From Croceicoccus sediminis (GTDB taxonomy: Bacteria; Pseudomonadota; Alphaproteobacteria; Sphingomonadales; Sphingomonadaceae), in assembly GCF_007570835.1 (NCBI RefSeq), contig NZ_SUNC01000003.1:434001-498000 (forward strand): a DNA stretch of 64,000 bases, written 5' to 3'. The notes beneath the pieces are model-generated. The model searched no databases. It saw only the letters and a list, made by a program, of their open reading frames with translations, and was not told where the DNA came from. This document shows positions 53,084 through 61,381 of the stretch, piece after piece. Position numbers and translations under genes: made by a program. Each line of letters begins with the position of its first letter. The stretch's first letter is position 1.

Positions 53084-53716
53084 TTATTCTCCCGAAATTG
53101 GGTTCGGTGCGTGGTGGGCGGATGCCAGTCCTTGCAAGTCCGCCTGCGTATCGACGTCTAACGCTGCGTCGCCGGAAAGTTCCACGTTTCGTGCATGGCG
53201 TAGCAGGGAATGTGCGCCGCGATCCCCTGTCAATCGGGTCAGGTCGGCGAAATGCCGATGCCCGAACAGGGCCGGAGGCTGGGCCCTTCCCGCGACCAGC
53301 GTGGCAATAAGTTCGCCGTCGAACCGCGCAAGAAGCGCGCGGATATGCGTGGCCGGAACGCGGGGCATATCGGCAAGCGCGATCAGCACGCCGCGAAATC
53401 CGCGATCGGCAATCGCCCCAACGCCTGCCGCGATGGAGGCAGAGAGCGCGGGCGCAGGGGCATCGGGCGCGATCGTTGCGAAACCCGCGCCGCCGAAATC
53501 GGGCGCATCCGGCCCGGCGACCGCCAAGTGCGCGCCGAACGGGATTCCCGCCAGCATCGACGCCGCGTGGAGGCCAAGCGGCCTGCCATCGAGATCGGCA
53601 CACAACTTGCCGCCGCCAAAACGCCGCCCTTGTCCGGCGGCAAGAAGGATACAGGCGATATGGGCAGGATCGGTCACGCGCACATGACTAACACGCCCCG
53701 CCCGCCGGTCCAGCAT
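53084..53716 (-). CDS. MobA/MocA-like molybdenum-cofactor nucleotidyltransferase
   Basis: A 210-residue NTP-transferase with the signature ILLAAGQGRRFGGGKL (near 23-38) and the Asp of VLIALADMPRVPATHI. MocA attaches cytidine to molybdopterin for xanthine-oxidase-type enzymes, so its place 5 bases before paoA suggests it makes or delivers the cofactor for that enzyme. The start is uncertain: ATG 53716 is used, but GTG codons near 53692-53683 would also open the domain. Confidence 0.82.
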   Translation of the reverse strand: MLDRRAGRVSHVRVTDPAHIACILLAAGQGRRFGGGKLCADLDGRPLGLHAASMLAGIPFGAHLAVAGPDAPDFGGAGFATIAPDAPAPALSASIAAGVGAIADRGFRGVLIALADMPRVPATHIRALLARFDGELIATLVAGRAQPPALFGHRHFADLTRLTGDRGAHSLLRHARNVELSGDAALDVDTQADLQGLASAHHAPNPISGE

Positions 53717-53856
53717 TCACCCGCCACGCAGCGGCCTGTGGCACCCGGATTGAGGAAATCTTCATGCCCCGCTGACAAGAAGCCTGCACGCCTTGACTTC
53801 CCTTCCATGCGCTGGGAACCATGACGGCGGGTTTACTCAGGGGTCGCGGGACAAAG

Positions 53857-54954
53857 ATGGACGAGGATCAGGCGCAATCCGCCTTTGGATTTCATGGTAC
53901 ATGGCGGGAATTCGCGCCGATCGCGTTCACCAACCTGCTGCTGATCATCGTCACGCTGGGCATCTACCGGTTCTGGGCCAAGGCACGCGAAAGGCGTTAC
54001 TTGTGGAGCCGGACGCGCTTCATAGACGAGCGGCTGGAATGGACCGGCACGGGGCTTGAACTGTTCCTGGGCGGCGTCGTCGTCGTCCTGCTGTTCATCC
54101 TGCCCTATATCGTGATGACGCAAGTCGCGCAGGCGATGATCCTGCGCGGAGAGACCGCGATCGGTGTCACGCTGACGGTCATCCCGCTGCTGGCGATCTT
54201 CTACCTGATGGGCGTCGCGCGCTTTCGCGCCATTCGCTATCGCCTTGGCCGCACCAACTGGCGCGGCATTCGCGGAGGCAGCAACGACAATGGCTTCCGC
54301 TATGGCTGGTCCTACATGTGGAAGACGACGCTGGGCTACCTCGCGTTCGGGCTTGGCGTGCCATGGGCCATGGTATCGCTGTGGAACCAGCGCTGGCGCG
54401 CGATGAGCTTCGGGCCGATGGAATTTACCTGCAGCGCGGATTTCTCGCCGCTGATGAAACGATACCTGCTGTTCTACCTCAGCCCGTTCCTGGCCATCAT
54501 CGTGGCGGCAGGGGCCATGTTCGCCCTTGCGCTGGGCTTTGCGATCGATTTCGACGGCGGCGGCGGCTTCGACCCCGAAAACCCGCCCATCGGGTTCTTC
54601 GCCGCGATCATCGTCTCGGTTCTGCTGTTCTACTTCGTGCTGGGTTTCATCTGGCTGATCTATTTTGCCAAGTTCTATCGCGTGGTCGTGGGGCACATGG
54701 CGCTGGGCGACCTGGAATTCGAATTCGACGCCAAGACGAAGGACTGGATCAAGCTGGGCCTTGGCGACGTTGCGCTGCTGGTCCTCACGCTGGGGCTCGG
54801 CTTCGTGTTCCTGGGCTATCGCCACTGGAAGTTCTTCGTGATCCACATGCAGGCCTTTGGCGAAGTCAATGTCGATGACCTGACGCAGTCCACGACGAAA
54901 CGCGCCCGCCACGGCGAGGGTCTGCTGGACGCCTTCGACATGGGGGCGATCTGA
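53857..54954 (+). CDS. DUF898-family membrane protein
   Basis: A 365-residue integral membrane protein of the DUF898 (YjgN-like) family. The family block [20 protein letters not shown], followed by [15 protein letters not shown], recurs in altered form in the second half, and about seven transmembrane helices are seen. A Gly-rich loop (near 230-240) lies between helices. It is almost always followed by an M48 metalloprotease, as here after 5 bases, which suggests a joint role in envelope upkeep. Start 53857 has GGGA at normal distance; 53821 is an alternative. Confidence 0.85.
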   Translation: MDEDQAQSAFGFHGTWREFAPIAFTNLLLIIVTLGIYRFWAKARERRYLWSRTRFIDERLEWTGTGLELFLGGVVVVLLFILPYIVMTQVAQAMILRGETAIGVTLTVIPLLAIFYLMGVARFRAIRYRLGRTNWRGIRGGSNDNGFRYGWSYMWKTTLGYLAFGLGVPWAMVSLWNQRWRAMSFGPMEFTCSADFSPLMKRYLLFYLSPFLAIIVAAGAMFALALGFAIDFDGGGGFDPENPPIGFFAAIIVSVLLFYFVLGFIWLIYFAKFYRVVVGHMALGDLEFEFDAKTKDWIKLGLGDVALLVLTLGLGFVFLGYRHWKFFVIHMQAFGEVNVDDLTQSTTKRARHGEGLLDAFDMGAI

Positions 54955-54959
54955 TAGCC

Positions 54960-56030
54960 ATGCACGGCACCTGCGAAGTCCCCGCCTTCTGGTACGACGG
55001 CATAAGCGCCCGCCGGTACGAGGGTGTGGCGGTGTGGAGCGGCGGCGACACGCTGCGGCTTCGCGCTGACGACGGCGAGACTATGGACGTCGCGCTGGGC
55101 GATCTCATCTTCGTCGAACGCGGGGTGATGGACGGGTCCTATTCGCGCAAGGCCGATGACGGGTTCCGCCTGTCTTTCACCGGCCCTGTTCCCGAAGACC
55201 TTGCCCATCGCCTGCCCCGCGGCCAGAACTTCGGCAAGTGGATCGACGGGCTTGGCCTGCCCAAGGCGGCGGCGCTGTTCGCAGTGATCAGCGCCGCGCT
55301 GGTCGCCATCGTCCTGACCGCGCCGACCTGGCTGGGCCCACGCGTTCCCACTAGTTGGGAGCGCAAGATGGGCGATGCCATGATCGGCGACCTGGGCAAC
55401 CGCCTGTGCCACACGCCCAAGGCCGATGCCGCGCTGGCCAAACTGGTCGACCATCTCGACCCCGACCGCCCCGTTACCCGCGTCGGCATCGCCAATGTCG
55501 ACATGATCAACGCCGTCGCGCTTCCCGGCGGGCAAGTGCTGATCTTCAACGGCCTGTTGCAGGAAGCGGACAGCGCGGACGAACTGGCCGGTGTCGTCGG
55601 CCACGAAATCGGCCACGTGCGCGAACGGCACGTCATGCAGGCCCTGCTGCGCCAGTTCGGTCTCTCGGTCCTTTTGGGCGGGATCAATTCCGATTTGGGC
55701 AGTTCGATCTTTGGCATCGCGTCGATGAGCTATTCGCGCGACGCAGAGCGGGAGGCCGACGCGTTTTCGCGCAAGCAGCTTGCCGCCGCGGACATATCGC
55801 CCGTCGGGACGGCCGAATTCTTCGAATACCTGAAAGAGGAAAGCGGCGATTCCCCCGAATGGGTCGGCTGGGTCGCCAGCCACCCGATGCCCGCCGAACG
55901 CGAACAGGCCTTCCGCGACGCGGTGATCGAGGGCAAGAATTACAAGCCCGCGCTAACCGACGAAGAGTTTTCCGCCCTGCAGAGCGCCTGCAAGGAAGAC
56001 CCCGACGTCGAGGAATTCAGCTTTTTCTGA
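54960..56030 (+). CDS. M48-family membrane metalloprotease
   Basis: A 356-residue zinc protease. A beta-rich N-terminal domain (about 1-85) resembles the substrate-recognition part of these proteins. A transmembrane helix (about 103-122) is followed by the catalytic domain, with the zinc motif HEIGH (near 212-216) in [15 protein letters not shown] and the third ligand Glu in [11 protein letters not shown]. Homologues degrade misfolded or damaged outer-membrane proteins (BepA-like). It is paired with DUF898. It ends convergent with an enoyl-CoA hydratase gene. Confidence 0.9.
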   Translation: MHGTCEVPAFWYDGISARRYEGVAVWSGGDTLRLRADDGETMDVALGDLIFVERGVMDGSYSRKADDGFRLSFTGPVPEDLAHRLPRGQNFGKWIDGLGLPKAAALFAVISAALVAIVLTAPTWLGPRVPTSWERKMGDAMIGDLGNRLCHTPKADAALAKLVDHLDPDRPVTRVGIANVDMINAVALPGGQVLIFNGLLQEADSADELAGVVGHEIGHVRERHVMQALLRQFGLSVLLGGINSDLGSSIFGIASMSYSRDAEREADAFSRKQLAAADISPVGTAEFFEYLKEESGDSPEWVGWVASHPMPAEREQAFRDAVIEGKNYKPALTDEEFSALQSACKEDPDVEEFSFF

Positions 56031-56056
56031 AGGCAACGACCCGGCGCCGTCAGCGC

Positions 56057-56851
56057 CTATCCGAAGTTCGGCGCCCGCTTTTCCAGCACGGCGCGCACGC
56101 CTTCCTCATGCTCTGACGTGTGGTGCATCAGCCCTTGCGTCGACGCCGCCAGTTCCAGCGCGCCGTCGTAAGTCATCGCCTGCCCCTGCCGCAGCATCGC
56201 CTTCGTCGCGCGCAGCTGCGCCGAGGGCTGGGCCGCGATCTCTTCGGCCAGCGCGCGCGCTTCGTCCATCAGCACGTCCGGTTCGACCACGCGGGACACG
56301 AGGCCCCAGTCCATCGCCTGTGCCGCGTCGATCACGCGGCCGGTGTAGAACAGCTCTGCCGCGCGGCTCATCCCGATGACACGCGGCAGGATCCACGTCC
56401 CGCCGTCGCCGGGGACCAGCCCGATCTTCAGGAACGTCACCCCGAACTTTGCCCGCGTCGATGCGATCCGCACGTCGGCAAGGCAGGCAAGGTCGCAGCC
56501 GAGGCCAATCGCCGGGCCGTTGACAGCCGCCACGACAGGAACGTCAAGGCCGTAGAGCGAACGCAGGGCAAGGTGGATGTTGCCGCGATACCCTTCGCGG
56601 ATGTCTGCCGGATCGCCCGCGAAATTGCCCTCGCGCGCCAGCATCGCCTTCAGGTCTCCGCCCGCCGAAAAGGCCCTGCCATCGCCCGTCAGGATCACCG
56701 CGCGCACCCCCTTGTCGCGCGTGATCTCGGCACAGGCGGCGGCAATCGCGGTGCCATCGCCTTCCTCGCCCAGCGCGTTCATCGCATCGGGCCGGGTCAG
56801 GGTCAGCATGGCGAACGCGCCGTCTATTTCAAGCTTCACGATATCGGACAT
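56057..56851 (-). CDS. Enoyl-CoA hydratase/isomerase family protein
   Basis: A 264-residue crotonase-fold enzyme. The oxyanion-hole parts are GRAFSAGGDLKAML (about 60-73) and GPAIGLGCDLACLADVRI (about 110-127), where Gly-Cys-Asp replaces the more usual Gly-Gly-Glu/Cys-Glu. With Asp instead of the first catalytic Glu, hydration is less certain, and an isomerase or other crotonase reaction is possible. The start ATG 56851 begins MSDIVKLEIDGAF. It is transcribed after xdhC with a gap of about 40 bases. Its CoA substrate is unknown. Confidence 0.85.
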   Translation of the reverse strand: MSDIVKLEIDGAFAMLTLTRPDAMNALGEEGDGTAIAAACAEITRDKGVRAVILTGDGRAFSAGGDLKAMLAREGNFAGDPADIREGYRGNIHLALRSLYGLDVPVVAAVNGPAIGLGCDLACLADVRIASTRAKFGVTFLKIGLVPGDGGTWILPRVIGMSRAAELFYTGRVIDAAQAMDWGLVSRVVEPDVLMDEARALAEEIAAQPSAQLRATKAMLRQGQAMTYDGALELAASTQGLMHHTSEHEEGVRAVLEKRAPNFG

Positions 56852-56891
56852 GGAATACTTCTCCTGTGGCGCGGCGGGGCAAAGGGGGGCG

Positions 56892-57746
56892 TTATTCGGG
56901 CCGCAGCCGTTCGTATTCGGCCACGACGTCTGCAAGGATCGAAAGCGCCAGCGTACGCGCGTCGCGGGTATGGGGGATAAGGCCGACCGGGCTGCGCACT
57001 TTCGCGATTTCCCGTTCGTCCCGGCCCAGGTCTTCCAGTTGCGCCCGCCGCACCTCGCGCGTGTTCATGCCGCCGATCGCACCGATGTAGAAGGCCGGCG
57101 TGTCGAGCGCCCAGTCGAGGATCGGTCCTTCCCATTCGTGGTCGTGGAACAGCAGCACCACCGCGGTCCACGCATCGGCCGACGCATCCGGCCGCTGGCC
57201 CAGCGACAGGCCCTTGCCCGGCACCAGCTTCGCCGCCGAAACGCCGAACGCCTCTGACAGGCGCTGCAACTCGCCCGCCTCAAGGCTTTCGCCGAAAAGG
57301 GTGAGATTGAGCGGCGGAATATAGCGCCGTTCCGCCAGGAAACCCTCATTCACCGGAAGCGCGAGCGAGGCCGGTTCGCGCGCGTCCAGCCGCTCCACCA
57401 CTTCGCGCAAGGTACGCCGGTCGGGCGCGGGGTCGATCAGGATGTCGAGACCCGATCCGCACGGCAGGCGGAAATCGATGACGGGCGAGCCTTCGCCATA
57501 GCGCACGATCCGCCGCTTGCCCTGTGCCCGCGCCTCGTTGGCCTGCGCAGCCAGTTCGCGTTCGAGGCACCCGTCGGCAAGGCTGCCGACGCAGCGCCCG
57601 TCCTGAAGGATGGCGATCTGCGCGCCCAGCCTGCGCGAAAAGCTGCCGTCGAGCCCGACCACGGTGCACAGCGCCGCATCGCCCCGCGCCGCAGTGCGCA
57701 GCGCGGCCTGATCGCCGTCCATGATCTGGGATCGCTCGGTTTCCAT
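56892..57746 (-). CDS. XdhC/CoxI-family molybdenum-cofactor maturation protein
   Basis: A 284-residue accessory protein. The N-terminal XdhC part has LCTVVGLDGSFSRRLGAQIA and SLADGCLERELAAQA, and the C-terminal Rossmann-like XdhC_C part has FYIGAIGGMNTREVRRAQLE. XdhC sulfurates and inserts the molybdenum cofactor into xanthine-oxidase-type enzymes, so its likely client is the PaoABC set 4 kb away. It ends before an enoyl-CoA hydratase gene and starts just after nth. Start 57746 is used; ATG 57722 is also possible. Confidence 0.9.
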   Translation of the reverse strand: METERSQIMDGDQAALRTAARGDAALCTVVGLDGSFSRRLGAQIAILQDGRCVGSLADGCLERELAAQANEARAQGKRRIVRYGEGSPVIDFRLPCGSGLDILIDPAPDRRTLREVVERLDAREPASLALPVNEGFLAERRYIPPLNLTLFGESLEAGELQRLSEAFGVSAAKLVPGKGLSLGQRPDASADAWTAVVLLFHDHEWEGPILDWALDTPAFYIGAIGGMNTREVRRAQLEDLGRDEREIAKVRSPVGLIPHTRDARTLALSILADVVAEYERLRPE

Positions 57747-57765
57747 TACGCTTCCCGCTTGGCCA

Positions 57766-58419
57766 TCACGCCTTCCGCTGCGGTTTTTCCAGCACCTTCT
57801 TGCGATAGCTGCAATAGTCCACCACCGGGCAACGCCAGCATTCGGGCGTGCGCGCCTTGCAGACGTAGCGGCCATGCAGGATCAGCCAGTGATGCGCGCC
57901 CATGCGAAACGGTGCGGGCACGCGCTTTTCCAGCTTCGCCTCCACCTGTTCAGGCGTCTTGCCCTTGGCAAGGCCGGTGCGGTTGCCGACGCGGAAGATA
58001 TGCGTGTCGACCGCGAACGTTTCCTGCCCGAACCAGCAGTTCAAAACGACATTGGCCGTCTTGCGACCGACACCGGGCAGGCGGACCAGGTCCTCACGCG
58101 TGCCCGGCACTTCGCCGCCATATTCGTCGACCAGAAGCTGCGACAGCGCGATGACGTTCTTCGCTTTGGAATTGAACAGGCCGATCGTCTTTATGTGTTC
58201 CTTCAGCCCGTCTTCGCCCAGGTCCAGCATGTCCTGCGGGGTCTTCACCTCTGCGAACAGCTTGCGGGTCGCCTTGTTGACGCCGACGTCGGTCGCCTGC
58301 GCCGACAAGGCCACCGCGACGACGAGCTGATAGGCATTGCCATATTCCAGCTCGGTCTCCGGCTCGGGATTGTCTTCTGCCAGAAGGCGGAAGAATTCAA
58401 AGATCTCGTCCTTGGTCAT
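57766..58419 (-). CDS. nth: Endonuclease III (DNA glycosylase/AP lyase)
   Basis: This 217-residue base-excision enzyme removes oxidised pyrimidines. The helix-hairpin-helix motif is LPGVGRKTANVVL (near 113-125), with the catalytic Lys in it, and the catalytic Asp is in AVDTHIFRVGNR (near 138). Four Cys of the iron-sulfur loop (CKARTPECWRCPVVDYC) are present near the end. It follows dapB by 10 bases, so the two are probably co-transcribed. Confidence 0.96.
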   Translation of the reverse strand: MTKDEIFEFFRLLAEDNPEPETELEYGNAYQLVVAVALSAQATDVGVNKATRKLFAEVKTPQDMLDLGEDGLKEHIKTIGLFNSKAKNVIALSQLLVDEYGGEVPGTREDLVRLPGVGRKTANVVLNCWFGQETFAVDTHIFRVGNRTGLAKGKTPEQVEAKLEKRVPAPFRMGAHHWLILHGRYVCKARTPECWRCPVVDYCSYRKKVLEKPQRKA

Positions 58420-58429
58420 CGCGTCAGCG

Positions 58430-59161
58430 TCAGAGCCCCAGCACTTGCGGCATCGTATAGCGGCCCGCGTCCTTTTCCAGCAGCCAGCTTGCGCCCTTCA
58501 CCGCGCCGCGGGCGAAGATCATGCGGTTTTCGGCAAGGTGCGTCAGGGCCAGCCGTTCTTCCGGTCCGGCGAAATAGACGGTGTGTTCTCCCGCCACCGT
58601 GCCGCCGCGCAGCGCCGCAAAGCCGATCGCGCCGTCCGCGCGCTTGCCGGTAATACCATCGCGCCCGCTTTCGGTGTTGGCGGCAAGGTCGATGCCGCGC
58701 CCTTCGGCCGCCGCTTCGCCCAGCAGTTTCGCGGTGCCCGAGGGCGCATCGACCTTCATGCGGTGGTGCATCTCGACGATCTCGATGTCCCAGTCGTCGC
58801 CCAGCCGCGAAGCCGCCTCGTTCACAAGGTGCGCCAGCATCGTCACGCCCAGCGAGGTATTACCCGTCTGCAGCACCGGGATGGTCTTTGCCGCCTCGTC
58901 GATGGCGGCGTGGTGTTCGTCCTCCAGCCCGGTGGTCCCGATCAGCACCGGAATGCGTGCCGAAAGACACGCCTCCAGCGTTGCCTGAAGCGCGGCGGGG
59001 GCCGAGAAATCGACCAATACGTCGCTCTTTCCCGCAAGCTCGGCCACATCGCCTTCGCCGCGGTCGACCCCGCCCGAATGTTCGTGTCCGGCGGCCTTTA
59101 TCGCCTCTGCCAGAGCGGCGCCCATGCGTCCGTGCGATCCGACGATACCGATGCGTGCCAT
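58430..59161 (-). CDS. dapB: 4-hydroxy-tetrahydrodipicolinate reductase
   Basis: A 243-residue enzyme of lysine and diaminopimelate synthesis. The cofactor motif is IGIVGSHGRMGAAL near the start, and the signature EMHHRMKVDAPSGTA (near 130-144) contains the catalytic His pair and Lys. The protein is slightly shorter than E. coli DapB, as is usual in alphaproteobacteria. It is divergent from the sirtuin gene and precedes nth. Confidence 0.96.
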   Translation of the reverse strand: MARIGIVGSHGRMGAALAEAIKAAGHEHSGGVDRGEGDVAELAGKSDVLVDFSAPAALQATLEACLSARIPVLIGTTGLEDEHHAAIDEAAKTIPVLQTGNTSLGVTMLAHLVNEAASRLGDDWDIEIVEMHHRMKVDAPSGTAKLLGEAAAEGRGIDLAANTESGRDGITGKRADGAIGFAALRGGTVAGEHTVYFAGPEERLALTHLAENRMIFARGAVKGASWLLEKDAGRYTMPQVLGL

Positions 59162-59208
59162 ACGCTGTGTCTTCCCCTGGTCTTTACCCTGAATTGCGGG
59201 CGTGCTTC

Positions 59209-59937
59209 ATGGGGGACATGAACGGCAAGAGCAATGGCATCCGCAACATCGTGATCCTGACCGGCGCCGGGGTTTCGGCCGAAAGCGGGATCGACACCTT
59301 CCGCGACGGCGGCGGCCTTTGGGAACAGCACCGGGTAGAAGACGTCGCCACGCCCGAAGCGTTCGAGCGTGATCCCGAACTGGTCCTGCGGTTCTACGAC
59401 ATGCGAAGGGAAGCGATCCAGACGAAGGAGCCGAACCCCGCGCACGATGCGCTGGCAAGGCTGGACCGGGAATGGAGCGGCGAGCTGCTGATCGTCACGC
59501 AGAACGTCGACGACTTGCACGAACGCGCGGGCGCGCGGCGTGTGCTTCACATGCACGGCGAGCATCTCAACGCGTGGTGCACCGCCTGCGACGTGCGATC
59601 GCGCTGGACCGGGACACTGATCGAACGACCCGCCTGTCCCGAGTGCGGAGAGGCCGCGCTGCGCCCCGACATCGTCTGGTTCGGGGAAATGCCCTATCGC
59701 ATGGACGAAATCTTCACCGCGATCCGCGAGGCGGACCTGTTCGTGTCCATCGGCACTTCGGGCGCGGTCTATCCTGCGGCCGGTTTCGTGCGGGATGCGA
59801 AATCGCTGGGGGTCGAAACGCTCGAACTCAATCTTGAACGCAGCCAGGGCAGCCACTGGTTCGACGAAACCCGGCTTGGCCCGGCAAGCAGCATTGTGCC
59901 CGACTGGGTAGAGGAAATATTAGGCAATCGGGACTAG
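59209..59937 (+). CDS. cobB: NAD+-dependent protein deacylase (sirtuin, class III)
   Basis: A 242-residue sirtuin that removes acyl groups from lysines. Motifs are GAGVSAESGIDTFR, TQNVDDLHERAG with the catalytic His in LHMHGE, and a Cys4 zinc site (CTAC, CPEC). The pattern FYDMR supplies the Tyr and Arg (Y-x2-R) that in E. coli CobB and SIRT5 accept succinyl-lysine, so desuccinylation is likely in addition to deacetylation. Start 59209 is used; ATG 59218 is also possible. Confidence 0.93.
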   Translation: MGDMNGKSNGIRNIVILTGAGVSAESGIDTFRDGGGLWEQHRVEDVATPEAFERDPELVLRFYDMRREAIQTKEPNPAHDALARLDREWSGELLIVTQNVDDLHERAGARRVLHMHGEHLNAWCTACDVRSRWTGTLIERPACPECGEAALRPDIVWFGEMPYRMDEIFTAIREADLFVSIGTSGAVYPAAGFVRDAKSLGVETLELNLERSQGSHWFDETRLGPASSIVPDWVEEILGNRD

Positions 59938-59957
59938 GCCTCACCCCGATAAGGCGG

Positions 59958-59980
59958 GTCCTTGGCCGGACTGTTTTTTT
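59958..59980 (+). terminator. Weak terminator-like element after cobB
   Basis: A short stem, GTCC/GGAC (59958-59961 and 59968-59971), is followed by TGTTTTTTT. The stem has only four base pairs, so it may only slow the polymerase before the SRPBCC gene, whose ribosome site GGGGGAA follows directly. Confidence 0.35.
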
Positions 59981-59992
59981 GGGGGAATACAG

Positions 59993-60529
59993 ATGCTGGC
60001 ATGGTTCAAACCGAAGATGGCGCCCGAAGGGCCGGTCACGCTCGAATACGAGATCGAGATCGATGCCCCGGCACACGAGATCTATCCGCTGATCGACTTT
60101 GCCGACTCGCGCAATGCAAAGCGGCAGCTGGGCGAAACCGTGCGCGAAGTCGCCGGGCGCGAAGGCGCGTTCGAACTGGTGCTGGCCTCATACCCCGACC
60201 TTGGCGATCTGACGTTCGACATCACCGTGACGGAGGCGGCGGCGAACAAGGTCTATGCCTTTCACGGCAAGCTGCCCGAAGGCCCCGGCGCGCTCATTTC
60301 CACGCAGGAACGCTACGAGATCGAACCGGCGGAAGGCAGCGGCTCTCTCTTGCGGCTGATCGTCGATGCGAATTTCAAGTTTCCGATGAAGGAGAAGGTC
60401 TACAAGCGCGAAGTGGCGCAGATGATGATGGCCCTCCACAATGCCTGCGCCAAGCTGAAGCTCCACGCCGAACAGGGTGTGGACGCCGTCCACGCCGTAC
60501 ACGACGACATGATTGTCGAGGTCGACTAA
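59993..60529 (+). CDS. SRPBCC-family protein
   Basis: A 178-residue single-domain protein with the START/SRPBCC pattern: an N-terminal strand LEYEIEIDAPAHEIYPLIDF, an alternating strand core (about 55-110), and a long C-terminal helix (KREVAQMMMALHNACAKLK). Such folds bind hydrophobic ligands; no ligand can be named. An Asp/Val/His-rich tail (DAVHAVHDDMIVEVD) follows the domain. It starts 55 bases after cobB and may be co-transcribed. Confidence 0.8.
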   Translation: MLAWFKPKMAPEGPVTLEYEIEIDAPAHEIYPLIDFADSRNAKRQLGETVREVAGREGAFELVLASYPDLGDLTFDITVTEAAANKVYAFHGKLPEGPGALISTQERYEIEPAEGSGSLLRLIVDANFKFPMKEKVYKREVAQMMMALHNACAKLKLHAEQGVDAVHAVHDDMIVEVD

Positions 60530-60607
60530 GCCACGCCTCACCCCAAAAGCGGAATTTCAGCAAACGACCCAATTGCGGACTTTACCAAAGCAAGATAGCC
60601 ATGAATT

Positions 60608-60676
60608 ATGGACGAGCCTCACGGGGATAAGCGGCTGAAGAAGGTCGCCAAGGGCAAGCTGGAAAAGCCGGAATGA
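60608..60676 (+). CDS. 22-residue basic peptide coupled to the next gene
   Basis: An ATG frame of 22 codons encodes a Lys-rich peptide (MDEPHGDKRLKKVAKGKLEK, then PE). Its stop overlaps the start of the small membrane protein gene by 4 bases (ATGA), the same coupling used by real genes elsewhere in the window. No ribosome site is clear. It could be a leader peptide, a remnant, or a small protein. Its reality is uncertain. Confidence 0.35.
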   Translation: MDEPHGDKRLKKVAKGKLEKPE

Positions 60677-60876
60677 CGAACGCTGATATATTCGGCGGCG
60701 CCATATCGATTCTAGCGACTGTAGTCATAGGCCAGAGCCTTTACCACGGCTGCACCCCGACATACTGGCCACAGTCTGGCATTCGCAAGGCCGATGAGCC
60801 TGGCTCGTTTTGGTTTTTCGTATCGTTATGGGCCTTTGCGGCTGCGATCGGAGTGCTCTTCATCTTTTTGGGCTGA
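60673..60876 (+). CDS. Small two-helix membrane protein, hypothetical
   Basis: A 67-residue protein with two hydrophobic segments (about 6-22 and 46-66) separated by a Cys/Pro/Trp-containing loop (HGCTPTYWPQSGIRK). It is not recognised from a named family. The surrounding bases are visibly richer in A and T than neighbouring genes, which may indicate recent arrival or relaxed codon use. Coupling to the 22-codon frame upstream supports translation, but there is no other support. Confidence 0.5.
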   Translation: MTNADIFGGAISILATVVIGQSLYHGCTPTYWPQSGIRKADEPGSFWFFVSLWAFAAAIGVLFIFLG

Positions 60877-61103
60877 GCGTGTTTGCAAAAGATACAATTG
60901 CCAAATCTTTAGGGTCGCGCGTCAGCTTCCCACCCCAATTCCAGCCTTTCGGGCGATTCCGAAATTGCCTGAAAGCGGACGAGGGTGATGAGATCCCGAT
61001 GGAATGGCGGCTAGGCCGCAGTGCCTTTGCGTAGCATCGATACCCCTCTCCCAAGGAACAAGCCCGCCGGTGCCGGATTGTCCCAGGTAAAGGAGATATG
61101 CCG

Positions 61104-61265
61104 ATGATGGCTCTGATTACCCTGATTGCCACGATATTGCTGCCGCCGCTGGGCGTTGCGCTCAAGCATGGGATCGGCAAGACGTTCCTGATCAACCTGA
61201 TCCTGACGATCATCCTGTTCCTGCCTGGCCTGATCCACGGCATCTACGTCAATTACCTGCGCTAG
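61104..61265 (+). CDS. Pmp3/YqaE-family small membrane protein
   Basis: A 53-residue proteolipid with two transmembrane helices, matching the Pmp3/YqaE (UPF0057) family: LLPPLGVALKHGIGKTFLIN in the first half and INLILTIILFLPGLIHGIYV in the second. Members are induced by salt or cold stress and help hold membrane potential. AGGAG stands 8 bases before ATG 61104, which is preferred over 61098 where the spacing is only 2. A terminator follows. Confidence 0.88.
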   Translation: MMALITLIATILLPPLGVALKHGIGKTFLINLILTIILFLPGLIHGIYVNYLR

Positions 61266-61312
61266 ATCGTCGCCCTTTCGCGGCGACATCGTCGCCGTGC
61301 ACCTCAAAAGCA

Positions 61313-61347
61313 AAACCCCGCGCCGGGCCATGCCTTGCGCGGGGTTT
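61313..61347. terminator. Bidirectional terminator between YqaE and protease genes
   Basis: Arms AAACCCCGCGC (61313-61323) and GCGCGGGGTTT (61337-61347) pair over 11 bases. The reverse side continues into TTTT, and the forward side has TTT in the stem. It serves the two converging genes. Confidence 0.8.
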
Positions 61348-61381
61348 GCAATGGGTGACACGGCGTCACCTTGGTCAGCCT

